A DNA stretch of 64,000 nt, from positions 1,706,501-1,770,500 of the forward strand of contig LR746275.1 of assembly GCA_902729315.2 (NCBI GenBank), given 5' to 3'. This DNA comes from Spirodela intermedia. Lineage: Eukaryota > Streptophyta > Magnoliopsida > Alismatales > Araceae. Positions 25,768 to 39,000 of the stretch are shown here, piece by piece. Position 1 is the stretch's first letter. Each line of letters starts with the position of its first letter. The notes beneath the pieces are model-generated. The model made no database searches. It was given only the letters and a program-made list of their open reading frames with translations, and was not told the origin of the DNA. Both the position numbers and the translations under genes were made by a program.

Positions 25768-27579
25768 ATGCTGGAGGCTGTGAGGCTCCACGTCGCCGTG
25801 CTGAAAGGGGGACTTGAGGATCACACCTACCGCTGCAACCTCCTCCTGCGAGCCTGCGCGAGGTCCGGCGCGACCCGGCACGCCGATGACGTCCTCCGGA
25901 GGATGCCCTCGCCCAACCTCGTCTCCTTCAACACGGTGCTCGGGGGTCACCTCCGCCACCGCCGTCCCGACGACGCCCTCGCGCTCTTCCGCCGTATGCC
26001 GGCGGCGGACTCTCGCACCTGGAACATCCTCATCGCAGGGCTCGTCCGCAACCAGAGGCACGGCGAGGCGGCGGCGCTCTTCACCGGCATGCTTCGGGGC
26101 AGCGTCACGCCCGACGACGTCACCTTCGCCGCTGTTCTCCCCTGCTGCGGCCTCCTCCTCGGGCGCCAAGTCCACGCGCTCGCGGTGAGGGTTTGCTCCT
26201 GGGCAGACCCCGTCCTGGGAACCAATCTTGCCAGAATGTACGCCGCAGGCGGAGAGATCTATGATGCTGAGAAGGTGTTCGAGGATATGGCGGATAGAGA
26301 CCTGGTTGCCTGGAATGCCCTGATCTCTTCCTACTCCAAGCTCCGGATGGGCGACCGCGGCTTGCGGCTCTTCCGTCAGATGATGGTTTGCGGGACGAGG
26401 GTGGATGCCTTCACCATCGCCGCTGTTCTCGACGAGATCGCGGGAAGGTCGTGCATCTGCGGCGGGATGCAGATTCATTCGCTGATGATCAAATCCGACT
26501 TGACTGGGGATCGCTTTACCTGCAATGCGCTGCTGAATCTGTACTCGAAATGGGGTTCCCCGGCCGATGTAGGCAAGCTGTTCGACGAAATACTGGAACC
26601 AGATCCGGTGTCCTGGACTCTGCTGATCGCAGCGTTCTCGCTGAGCGGTCGCCAGGACGAAGCAATGGAAACTTTCCTTCGGATGCGGATCTCTGATGTT
26701 CGCCCCAATTCGTTCACCTTCGGAAGCTTGATCAGCTCCTTCTGCGGCACCAACTCCTTTGACGGCGCCAAGCAATTCCATGCTCTAATCTTGAAGACTG
26801 GATTGGAATCCGACGTCGTCGTCGGGAGCGCCATCGTCGATACCTATTCGAAGTGTGGCGATATTATGGACGGGATGAAGCTCTTCCGAAGCTTGCCTCG
26901 TAAGGATCTCGTTTCCTGGAATGGAATCATCTGTGGCCTGGCTCAGAACGGCGAAGCAGCAAAGGCCATGGAGATCTTCGACGAGATGGTGGCGCTCGAC
27001 CGGGACGACGCCGTCCCCAATGCCGTGACCTTCGTCGGCCTTCTCAGCGCCTGCAGTCACGGCGGCCTGGTCGGCGAGGGGCTCCGATACTTCTCCAAGA
27101 TTCTCCCAGCGTACTCGATCTCGCCGCAGGCGGAGCACTACGCCATCGTCATTGACATCCTAGCTCGCGCCGGACTAGTGGAAGAGGCGGAAGCCATCCT
27201 CGCGGCGTCTCCTCTCCAACCTGATGCGGTAACCTGGAGCACGCTGCTAGCGGCATGCAGGAAGCACGGGAACTTGACCGTGGCGAGGCGCATAGCCGGA
27301 AAGCTTCTCGCCGGCGGCCGGGAGGATCCCTCGCCCTGTGTCCTGCTGGCAAACCTGTGCTCCGCCGGCGAGGAATGGAGCCGCGCATCGAAGATCAGGG
27401 AACTAATGACCACCGGCGGCCACGAGAAGACGCCTGGCAATAGCTGGATTGAGATCAGGGGCTACCGCCATTCCTTCAGCGCTGGTCTGGCTCACCATTT
27501 TCCCGATCGCCATTCACTTTATGATACCCTTCAAACGTTGCAGTCCCACTCGTTCAGTTTGGCCCTTAACCTCGGGTGA
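25768..27579 (+). CDS. PLS-class pentatricopeptide repeat protein with E-type C-terminus
   Basis: Intronless gene of 603 codons. The product is an RNA-binding PPR protein, a family that acts on specific organelle transcripts (C-to-U editing, splicing, stability). Repeats run from residue 1 to about 500: NLVSFNTVLGGHLR, DSRTWNILIAGLVRN, DLVAWNALISSYSK, DPVSWTLLIAAFSLSG and DLVSWNGIICGLAQNG are typical S/L/P motif starts. The end (HYAIVIDILARAGLVEEAEAIL ... WSTLLAACRKHGNL ... GNSWIEIRG) is an E/E+ extension; there is no DYW deaminase domain, so any editing role would need a partner. An in-frame stop precedes the ATG and the protein begins directly in a repeat, with no obvious mitochondrial or plastid presequence, unusual for the family and suggesting 5' erosion or an unseen upstream exon. 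The final codons overlap the first unit of the downstream tandem array. Confidence 0.93.
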   Translation: MLEAVRLHVAVLKGGLEDHTYRCNLLLRACARSGATRHADDVLRRMPSPNLVSFNTVLGGHLRHRRPDDALALFRRMPAADSRTWNILIAGLVRNQRHGEAAALFTGMLRGSVTPDDVTFAAVLPCCGLLLGRQVHALAVRVCSWADPVLGTNLARMYAAGGEIYDAEKVFEDMADRDLVAWNALISSYSKLRMGDRGLRLFRQMMVCGTRVDAFTIAAVLDEIAGRSCICGGMQIHSLMIKSDLTGDRFTCNALLNLYSKWGSPADVGKLFDEILEPDPVSWTLLIAAFSLSGRQDEAMETFLRMRISDVRPNSFTFGSLISSFCGTNSFDGAKQFHALILKTGLESDVVVGSAIVDTYSKCGDIMDGMKLFRSLPRKDLVSWNGIICGLAQNGEAAKAMEIFDEMVALDRDDAVPNAVTFVGLLSACSHGGLVGEGLRYFSKILPAYSISPQAEHYAIVIDILARAGLVEEAEAILAASPLQPDAVTWSTLLAACRKHGNLTVARRIAGKLLAGGREDPSPCVLLANLCSAGEEWSRASKIRELMTTGGHEKTPGNSWIEIRGYRHSFSAGLAHHFPDRHSLYDTLQTLQSHSFSLALNLG

Positions 27580-28180
27580 AAGAGAGAGAGAGAGAGAGAA
27601 AGGGCCTAAACACTAATTATACTTAAACATCTGGACAAAGGAGAATTTGGCCATTATTTGGGTTTTTGTAGAAACTTATCAAGTTACTTATTAGGACCGG
27701 ATCCTTCCGTTCTTTGGCCTCAAGCTCGGGTTAGAGAGAGAGAGGGCATAAACATTGATTGCACTAAACATCAGGGCAAATGAGAATCTGATCATTATTT
27801 TGGGTTTTTATCGAAAACATCAAGGTTATTATTACTGCGGGATCCTTCTGATGTGGGGTCTGCTTCCGATGAAGGTTGGATTAGAAGACTAGATAGAGAT
27901 AGTGTCTAAACAATTATTATACTTAAACATCAGGACAAATGAGAATATGACGCATTATTTTTGGTCTTTTCGAAGATTCTCAAGGTAGTTATTAAAGGGG
28001 TCCACTTCCAATGTTTTGCCTCACGCTGAGGTTAGAGAGAGAGAGAGAAAGAGAGAGAGAGAGGAAGGGGCTAAACAATGATTACGCTAAAACTTAAGGA
28101 CAAATGAGAATATGATGCATTATTTTTGGTCTTTTTGAAAAGTATTAAGGTTGTTATTAAGCGGGGTCCCCTTCCAATGT
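27557..28180 (+). repeat. Tandem array of four about 155-bp units overlapping the PPR stop codon
   Basis: Each unit starts with a TTTGGCCTCAAGCTCGGGTTAGA-like box, then GA repeats, GGGCCTAAACA..GATTATACTTAAACATC, AGGACAAATGAGAATATGA, CATTATTTTTGGTCTTTT, and a GGGGTCC..TTCCAATGT end. Units begin near 27,557, 27,712, 27,860 and 28,011. The first box is the last seven PPR codons plus stop. Divergence between units is moderate. Confidence 0.85.
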
Positions 28181-28260
28181 GGGGTCCACTTTCTGGGACG
28201 GCTCTTCCTCTCTCTCTCTCTCTCTCTCTCTCATTTATGCTTTTGGCGGAGCTGCGGCAA

Positions 28261-28432
28261 GGCAAGGGCCAAGATAGGGCCGCCGTTTGGGCCATTTTGG
28301 GCCTCATTTCGGAACAGGCCCATATAGGCCCGTTGGTGGTGTGGGTGGTGTGGGTGAGGTGACTGAAACTGCCAGTAAGGGGATTCCGCCGCCGTCTCGG
28401 TCGTCCAGCCGAGTGAGACCGAGGGAGAAGCC
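28261..28432 (+). promoter_or_regulatory. Proximal promoter of P5CR with site II (TGGGCC/GGCCCA) motifs
   Basis: TGGGCC occurs at 28,288-28,293 and 28,298-28,303, GGCCCA at 28,317-28,322, and a further AGGCCCG just after. Such clusters are TCP-factor site II elements common in promoters of constitutively expressed plant genes. They lie 110-145 bp before the ATG at 28,433. A (CT) tract at about 28,207-28,232 precedes them. Confidence 0.6.
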
Positions 28433-31400
28433 ATGGCGACGGCGAGCCTGCCACTGCCGGAGGGCCTGAGGCTGGGTTTCGTCGGTGCGGGGAAGATGGC
28501 GGAGAGCATTGCCCGGGGAGTGGCCATGTCCGGCGTCCTCCCCCCGTCGAGCATCCGCACTGCCCACCGGCTTCCCGAGCGGAGGGAGGTCTTCCGATCT
28601 TTTGGGGTCAAGATATTGGAGAATAACGCACAGGTGAGGGAAATTATGAGATGGATGATTTAAGAATTCAAAAAATAAATTCCTGACCCCACACCGGCTC
28701 CTTGCTTGACATATGTTGTCTCTGATGCCATTCAACGAGCGGAGAGAAGAACGTACTCGCGCCCGCGGTTGATCTATGTCGTCTTTGATGGATAGACTTG
28801 GCTTCCTCGTTTGATTTTTCTCTATCTGCTCTTCTTTATGTATGATTCCACTCATAAACTTGTCGTAATTGAGCTTTTGTTAGCCATCTTTTATAATTTG
28901 TACGAAAAAACTTTATCTTACGTCCTGTTGATCCCTGGATATTAAAAATACGTATATGTGAGTCACTCATACTGAAAAAATTATATGAATGTTGATTTGA
29001 GTACATTCCTTTTAACATCAATTCCTTCTATGTGGATCACTATTTATTTTAGCATAGTAGAATTTCTTATCTCCAGGTTCCTGAGTTGTAATCCTTTTTT
29101 AGGGTCAATGTGAGGGAAGTGAGAAAAGAATCCCAAATGGGAAGCAGCAAATCTGGAAAAAGGATGCTAATATCTGTTAGTCGGCGTCGTTAATTACTGC
29201 TTTTGAATTGAATAATATATTCATTCAACATATGCTACGAAATGGGAGGAACTTCCCACGCATTAGCCAGCTCTCTTAGCCTGATTTCGTAATTTCAAAA
29301 TGCTTCATTTGGCTTGAGAGACTGTTTTTATCATACTCGAGTTTGCAACATTCATTTTATCATGCTTCATTTTGAATACTTCTCTCTTGTTACAACTGTA
29401 CATTCATTGTTGAAACATGCTACATATCCCTTGAGAAACTCATTCTATTTTTTGACCTGAGTTTACAACATTTATTTTGTCATGCTCCATCGTCTTTGCA
29501 GACTTCTCCCTTCTTGTGACTGTGCTGTGATCTTCCGGTGTTTTAACTCTTTGCGTTGTCAATAGGTTGTTGACGATTCTGACGTAGTCATTATTTCTGT
29601 CAAACCTCAAGTAGGTAAGTGATTTTTTTGGTAACATATCATTTATGTGACCCATTTTATAATGTCAATTGTCAAAATATCTGAAGTACAGGGCTAAGCT
29701 GCGTTTTTAGAGTTCCATGTTTGGGGGCTCCCTTATAACGTATAACAGGAAACATTCATATTACAGCTCTTCTTTGAAAATTCTGAACTATGTTTAGGCA
29801 TATTCCTAACCATATATTTAGTTGCCAAAATTAAATATTAATGCTTGAGGACCCTAGCTTATAACAAAGATCTTAAGTCCCTTCCTATCTTGGTGGAAAA
29901 TGTTGGAAACACATTGTATAATGCAGATTTTTTAAGGGTTGTGCTTGCAGATATCCACTATTTTCATTTCAGTGATTAATATTAAGATGATATGGAGTAA
30001 CAATTCATTTAAGGTCGTGCCCTTCTTTTGGTAAAAATAAATTACTTCATTCATGGAATGGGTCCCACATGCTGCACGGAATGTGGGAATCTAGGTGGAC
30101 ACAGCAAATTGATTCAATGACATTTAATGCGCAATGGACTCTTTTCTTGACTGCTTGTATAGGATAATATCCATTATGCGATCATGATGATGACTTTATG
30201 GACTCTTTCAGATTAGAACTAAAAATGGGAAACATTCTGTGGAATACATGAATGGATATCCATTGTGCTTGAGTACTCATTGCCATTTGAGGTATCTCCT
30301 GAAACGAAGAGAGAGAGAAACGGACGGAGTGGAGGAGGAATTTCTTTGTCTCAGAGGACAAAACGGAGGAGCGGAAAGCACCTCACTTTTTATTCCCATT
30401 TATCACCCATTATATAGGGTGAGAACCCTACATGATATCTCCAATATATCATCAGGCTATTACAATATTCCACCACAATATGATCACGATTTAGAGATCC
30501 AACAGCATCCACTTATTTCAGACAAGAATCACTCAAATTGGGACATTGGATTGTTCAAAACTCGATTAAAATCGTTGAGAATCAACTTGGCAGATCCAAA
30601 GAAAGTCATCTGTTTCTGAATCATTTTTCTCTTACATTCCTATAACAGAACACCTTTTGAATGAACTTCTATAAAACTAACACCATTTTCTTTAATTGTG
30701 AAATAATATTGAACATTATAGTTGAAAATGTTTAAACTTAAACGTACCATATAGTGTCCGGAATCTATGATGGAGGTTAACAATAGTATATATACAAGCT
30801 TAGATGATGAATCCACAAACTGTTCTTGCTGGTAGGGGGGGGATACGGAAATTTGTATTCTCATTCTTACTCACATGTTGGAAGTAATTTACATCCATTC
30901 TGCTGATCTCACCTGATCATGCTCAATCATCTCTGCACTAAACACACTAGTTAGTTCGCTGAAAACCGTCATTCATTCCAAACTGGACAAAAATATCATT
31001 TCGTCCAGGATCCCATATAGAATACTTTGTGTGATATTGCATTCATTTATCTTCCATGCTCATATTTTGTCAATCGAGGGCCTGAAATTATACAGTTTAC
31101 CTTCTCTCCCAAAAGTCAAACCAATGACTCCTATGGCTATCTCTAAAATGGAGTTGAGCAGAATAAAAATGTTTTTGTGTGGTTTAAAGCTTCCAGTATT
31201 TCCCACCCTATCACAAGTGAAAGACTTTGACTTAAAAAAAAATATTGACTATTATAAAGTAAACCTATATGAAAGTTGATTGTTCCATATTATCATGACA
31301 TATTATGGGAGACTCGTTTTTTCGAAAACTACATTATCAATTATTCCGAACATAAGCGATATTTATTCTCTTATAAAAATAAACATTATCTTATAACAGA

Positions 31401-34400
31401 TTACCTCCAAGATAACTGCAGTAAAATGAAATGGCGCACATTTTGAATCATAAAACACTTTCTGCTCTTTGTATAGTGTTTCTTTCATGTGGATAGTATC
31501 ATACTTTTAGCATTCTTGAAAACCAAATTTAAGCTTCGAGCTTGATAAATAGTTTGAGGAGAGTAAGCATTATTTACATTTAGATGCATTTTGCCCAAAA
31601 AAAAATTTGCCTTTGGTTTAGATGTTTCACACAAGACACAAATGAAATGCTACATTTTGGGTGATACTTCCCACCTTTCTCGGCCTCACACTGGATAGCA
31701 ATGACTAATAATTAATAGTTTTCTCAGGTCTTGTCAGACTTCACTTACTGACAAGAGGATGATTCGGTTTTTCGCAGTGAAGGATGTCCTGCTGGAGCTA
31801 AATCCGTTATTTTCAGAGGGAAAACTTTTAGTTTCTGTCGCTGCTGGAATTAAGATGAAAGATCTCCGGGTACATAAATTCATCATCTTCCTCCGAGTTT
31901 CTTTTTCTCCCATTCCTTGTCCATGTTACCCGTTGTAATTTGTGAACTTTTTATCTTGCCACACTTTGGCATTTTGCCATCAAACTAAAAGTGAGGTGCT
32001 CAGATTACCTATTACAAGGTTTGGGGTTAATCAAGATTACCTAGAAACGTCAAAATTATCAATTTACTCTATTAATTAATATGAATGTAAAGAATAACTA
32101 TCAAAGTATATGCAAGTTTTTGGATTATGTAATGAAAGCATCTCCTCTTGGATATCTATCTATCACAGTGGAAAATCCTGGTAAATAGAATGCATGGAGA
32201 CACTGACTAAAGGATGGATGAAAAGTGATCATTGTTTTTCTTCTTCCCGTGACCATTTCATGCTTTTTGTAACTTTTTAGACAATGTTGACGAATATTAC
32301 CTTTTTTTGTTGATGGCTAAATTAAAATTACAGAGCATTCTTAATCTGTAGCAAATTGTGTTTCTACTCAGTTTTAATGTTATTTTTTCCATCTTTACCA
32401 TGGTTGATAATTTTTGAAATAAGTATTCTTGCAGGAATGGTCTGGTCATAGCCGGTTAGTCAGGGTAATGCCAAACACACCATCGGCTGTGGGTGAAGCT
32501 GCGTCAGGTGGCACTGTCTCCTTGCCTACTGTGCTTCCCATTAGATTAATGCGTCAGATCTCCGAAAATCAACATCATAGCTATTTTTAATTTCTTACTT
32601 TTAGTTACCTCTACATCATAAAAGCTTGATCAATTATGGCCCATGGAGGCGCTTTTTGTGTTTTATGGATTCATTTTTAATTACTAATTCATGAATTGGT
32701 CTCATATTGAATCGGAAATTAGCGGATCTAATTTAGGATTTTTTCTCTTTGACTGTCATTTAAAGAACAAAAAGTATCTAAAAGGTGGAAGCAGGACAAT
32801 CAGAAAAAGAAACATAAACTAGAGCGGGATCTTCAAAGGTACGTGAGAATGAATAACACTATTAAGTATTAAAAAGCTAAATTGTCATAGAAATAATGTT
32901 TTGTTTTTCTATTGACACCTTTTGCCTGCCACAATTTTGAAATGAAGCAAACATCTCCTATATTTTGGAAGTGAGCATGTGTTTTTTACTGAAAGGAATT
33001 AATGGGTAGCATATAGCTGGAATGTAGTCCATAAGACCATGATAGTCTGGTTAAAATCGAAAGCTATTTTAGAATACATTATCAAAATTTTATAGGTTGG
33101 AAAATGCTTTTGGAGATGGAACTTCACTCAGAGTTTTACAATGTCCAGTGCTAGGTTACTAGGTAAGTTATATTGACAAGGTAGGTGTGAGCCAAGGCTG
33201 AGTTTTGCACAGGTAGGGAAACAAAAACTCACCATAAATCAAATAGTTCTTCTATGGGGGTCACTACAGACACCAGACCGCTTTTGCTAACACCCTTCTT
33301 AAAGTACTAGATGGACAGGAAGGCAGACTGTTGAGGCAGAAGATTAGTGTGACTACTACAGAGGGTGAATTCATTTGACAAGGCTTGAACCATTCAAGTC
33401 GGCTACACCTCAGATACCTAAGCCAGACTATTTATAAACTTCAACTGAATGCATGAATCCATCATTGGATTATTCCATGAGGTCCCATCTTTACCCAAAC
33501 TGGGTGAATTTGCAAGTAACGTTACTATAATAATTTATGGCGTGTGGCATCTGGCATGTGTGTTTACAATGTGGCTTCAGTTCAAGTTGCGTTGATCTGA
33601 CTGGGACGAGACTCTTCTTTTGGTTATGCCAATATGGTCTATTTTCCCACAAAATAGGGGCATTAGGGTGTACTTATGTCAAAGCAGCTTCCACTTTGTG
33701 CCATATTTTATGACTTTCACTTCCAGATCACTAATATGCGTTTTCTTGCCTCCCACATCATTTTCTTGCCCTAGTATGTTTCTGCTATGGGAAATTGCAT
33801 GCACGCATATCCTTTCCACTATATGATTCTTTTCATTAAGCACAGGTATCCTGTACAGAAAATGCAGTGTGTTTGTCAACTATCTTTTATCTTTCAGTAA
33901 TGTGCTTGGGAGAACGGGCAACAAAGACTGATGGGGAATGGGTAGCAAGCTTGTTCACCGCTATAGGAAAGATATGGATAGCTGATGAGAAACATTTTGA
34001 TGCTGTTACTGGTTTAAGGTATTATGTGTATTAACTTAAATTCATAAACATGAATTTTGGTTCTCCTTTCTGCTCTACGATCCAATAGGGAAGGGTGCGT
34101 TGACTCCTATTTTCCTCATGATTATAATTGTGGCTATCTTTGAGTTTTCAGCGCAAGTGGCCCTGCATACATCTTTCTCGCCATAGAAGCCATGGCTGAT
34201 GGTGGAGTTGCCGCCGGTCTTCCAAGAAATCTTGCACTAAGCCTGGCATCCCAGACAGTAAGTGCTTTGGACACTAGAAGATTATAGATACCTCAAGATG
34301 AGCACTTGTTTCTGTGTTACATATGCGTTCAAACTAGCGGTTCAACTCGCAGACTTCAGATTTTCAAAGTAATGACGGTAGCATTCGGGTAGTAATTCAC

Positions 34401-34605
34401 ATTTTATCCATTTTCATAGGTTCTAGGCTCAGCAGCAATGGTGAACCGTACAGGGAAGCACCCAGGCCAGCTGAAAGATGATGTGGCCTCCCCTGCAGGG
34501 ACTACAATAGCGGGGATACATGAGCTGGAGAAAGGTGGCTTCCGCGGAACCCTGATGAATGCCGTCATTGCAGCTACAAATCGGTGCAGGGAACTCTCAA
34601 AGTGA
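28433..34605 (+). CDS. P5CR: Pyrroline-5-carboxylate reductase
   Basis: NAD(P)H-dependent reduction of delta-1-pyrroline-5-carboxylate to proline, the last step of proline synthesis. Seven exons: 28,433-28,633, 29,566-29,614, 31,778-31,869, 32,435-32,507, 33,898-34,018, 34,152-34,257 and 34,420-34,605; all frames join and all introns are GT..AG. Product 275 residues, the normal plant length. Seen: Rossmann [10 protein letters not shown] (15-24), [53 protein letters not shown], and the family signature [18 protein letters not shown] (239-256). The N-terminus is short, without an evident transit peptide, fitting a mainly cytosolic enzyme. Intron 2 (2163 nt) carries a degenerate Copia insertion. 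A broken copy of exon 3 to exon 4 lies at 46.5-47.2 kb. Confidence 0.96.
30290..31500 (-). mobile_element. Degenerate Copia-like insertion in P5CR intron 2
   Basis: The minus strand of 30,640-30,860 encodes a Copia protease/pre-integrase-like phrase around [10 protein letters not shown] and SLNIFN. Nearby 30,300-30,505 looks like an LTR read on the minus strand: it starts TGTTGGATCTC and has a TATA-like CCCTATATAATGGG at about 30,410. Frames are broken and neither end is certain. The host introns stay well defined, so the gene is probably still spliced. Confidence 0.45.
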
Positions 34606-35738
<1,133 letters not shown>

Positions 35739-36048
35739 TGATGTGATCTTCCTTAAAAGGATCAGATCTGAGCAAAGCCAAAGAGAAAATGTTTGTATTG
35801 ATCTCACTAAATCTAGTCAATGATGTGGGATAGAACATCATGATGACAGTTCTATTGAGATATAAGAAAAGGAAGAGAGGAAGAAGAGTAAGGTGTGAGG
35901 AACGAATTCGAGAGGATTCTCTTGCCTCTCTATGTTTCAATTTGTCTCCGCCCATATGGCCCTCACTTGGTGTCATATTTATAGCCCTCACACGTGTTGT
36001 GCACATGACTCCTTATGCCTTTTACATGTCAATAATGGGGCCATATCA
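35739..36048 (-). repeat. 3' LTR of the Ty3/gypsy element
   Basis: Matches 41,044-41,325 in direct orientation through shared blocks such as AATCTAGTCAATxATGTGxGATAGAA, AATTTGTCTCC.CCCATATG and ATATTTATAGCC.TCACAC. Ends read TGATATGG...CATCA on the minus strand. The two LTRs differ by roughly a fifth by eye, indicating an old insertion. Confidence 0.85.
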
Positions 36049-39000
36049 TTACTCCTCCCCTCTAAATTCACTTGGTTCTCCAAGTGAAATTCTAAAATTG
36101 CCAAACAATATTACAAGCTAGCTCCCATGAAGATTCATGATCTAGTAGATTGGCCCCTTTCATTAGAATTTTTAAACATACAAGCATCTTCCACACTCCT
36201 TTGAATGTTTGAGGGTTGACATGCCATTCCATATATGTATTGAGTGAAGGTGAAAGTGGTCCACAAGTGTTAGGTGATAAGGCCTGTTGTAGTTGAGATA
36301 TATAGAATACTAGATGAATTGATGGTGAAGATGTGAGATCAAACTTATGCATTATTTGGTTCACTCAAGAGAGGATCTTATATAGTCTAAAAAATATCAG
36401 AGAAAGCTTTTCGTTCACTTTTCATGTTAGAGATCTCATTTTGTAGGAATGAAGTTGTAGATAAACAATATCATTAACTTGAAACTCTAGTGGATGACGA
36501 TGATGATCTGCTTTATATTTCATTTGAGATTGAAAATTTTGTAGATGTTGTTTCAATAGGTTGAGAATTTGGTCACATTTCTAGTAATTATTGGTCCACA
36601 ATTGAAATCAAAGAGATAAAAGGCTCATTATTGATGATGCCAGATGGATCATGGCCATAAACTATTTTAAATGGTGTTGTCTTGATACAAGAGTGGTAAA
36701 TTGTATTACAAGATAATTCTGCCCAATGTAATTGGAATTGTTCATCACCTCAATTTGTCCATTGAACTGAGGGTGATAAGATGGTGACATTTGAAATTGA
36801 GTTCTTTGTAACTTACATAACTCACATTAAAAAGTGTTTGTAAACACTTTGTCACAATCCAAAATAATAGATTTAGACAAGTCATGTAATTGAACCACTT
36901 TCTTGTAAAAGTTTGTGCTATAAAAAAAACTGTTTTAAAGGAATAAAATAGTTATACTTACTAAGGTGATCAACCATGACTAGTATAATACAAAGCTATT
37001 AGATCTTAATAAACCTTCTATAATATCCATAAAAAGGTCTTCTCATACTAGGTGTGGAATAGGAAGTGGTTGCAATAAGCTTACAAAAGATAGATAAAAT
37101 CTTGTTCCTATGATAGACTTGACAATTTTCTACATGCTCTTTGATAGTGTTTTTCATCCCTTTCTAAAACACATGTTGGGTTAGTCTCTTATATGCATAG
37201 GAACCCTTCACGGCCTCTTAGTGGTGACTCATAAGCTTCTCTTAATTGCAAAGGTATTAAGGTTGAGTCAGATGATAACACCAATTGATTTTTATAAAGA
37301 AGTATCTTATGATGTAAAAAGAAATGAAGAACATTTGAACCATTAGTTAGTAATCAACAATAGCTTGTAGCTTGGTATCAACTAAAACTTCTTGTTGAAC
37401 ATTATTAAGATCCAACAATTAGGGTTGGAAAACTAAAGTCACTCTCAATTCACTTATATATGATTCTCAAGACAAGACATCAACAATATTATTAAGTCAT
37501 CCTTTATATTTGATGACAAAATTGAATCCTAATTATTTGATAAATTATTTGTGATTTGTCGATAGACATACCACTACTCAAAAAGGAATTTAAACTATAT
37601 TGATCAATTTGGATGATGAAAGGCCAATGAATTAAATAATGTTGTATTTTTGTACTACTTTAATAATATCAATGAGCTCCTACTCATAAGTTGACTTGAA
37701 TGGACGCTTATAAGGAAGGACTTAGTTGTGGAAAGTCACTGACCTTTTAGAAATACATAAGAACCCTTCCAATCTATGACTTGAGGCATTTCTTTGGAGA
37801 ACAAATAGTAATAAAAAGTTAGACAAGATTAAGAACTAGTGTAGTTGACATTGCCACCTTAAGTTGGAGAAATGCTTCTTGACAAGCTAAACTCTAGGCA
37901 TACGAATTTTTCTTAAGTAGCCAATTAATCGAAACATAGTTAATTATAAATTTTCTGTAATAACCTATGAGAGTTAAGAAACATATTACCTCCTTGACAT
38001 TCTTTGAATGTGGCCAATGGAGTATAACTAAAATCTTATCTTTATCTACAACAATACCTTCCTTAGAAATTCAATGACCAAAATACTCAATAGAGGACTA
38101 AGAGAATTGGCACCTTTTAACATTAATATAGAGGTTGTTTATAGATAAAATAGTAAATGTATCAAGTGTGCTTTATGATCCCAACTAATGTAGTTGTAAA
38201 TTAAGAGATTATCAAAAAAATATAAGCACAAACCTCCTCAAAAAGGGTCAGAACAACTCATTTATAAATGATTAAAAAGTCACTAGTGTATTTGAGAGTC
38301 CAAAAGGCATAACAACAAATTCATAATGCACATCGTGAGTTTTGAATGCTACCTTTGGAATATCTATAGCTTTCATGTGAATTTGATAGTACCTTGACTT
38401 TAAATCTAATTTAGAGAAAATACTCGTATCCTGAATTTTATCAATCAACTCATTTACAATAGATATAGAATATCTATGTGAAATTATTACCTTATTTAAG
38501 GTGTGATAGTCCATACAAAATTTCTAGCCACCATTTTTTTTATTCACCAATAAAATGGAATTTATATAAGGACTTTGTGAGGGTTGAATAAAACCTACTA
38601 ACATGAGCTCTTGTATTAACTTCTCAATTCATCTTTTTGGAAATAAGAATAATTGTAAGATTTTAAGTTTATAGGCCTACTATTTAGAATAATCTTTATT
38701 GAATGGTTCACCTCATGCTCTAATGATAGTTTGATTGTAAAATGAAAAAATAGATGAAAATTATGATCATAAATGAGATTATATTGAGAAAGTGACGGTG
38801 GTACTAGTTGTTTCCTCTTGTATTTGCATCTAATGTAGCTCAAGTAAGATTGGGGGCCATTGCTTTTGGTCTACCTTTAGGACTTCAAACATCTCATTTA
38901 CTAAAATCTTCAAATTTACATGCATCCATCTTGTGGAACTTAACTATTGCATTTTGATTACAACATGAGTGGTAAAAATCTTGAATAATGTCTAAACCTT

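Noticed and set aside
25744-26781. Open frame of 345 codons antisense to the PPR gene
   Set aside because: Low stop density caused by GC-rich codons of the true gene; no family resemblance.
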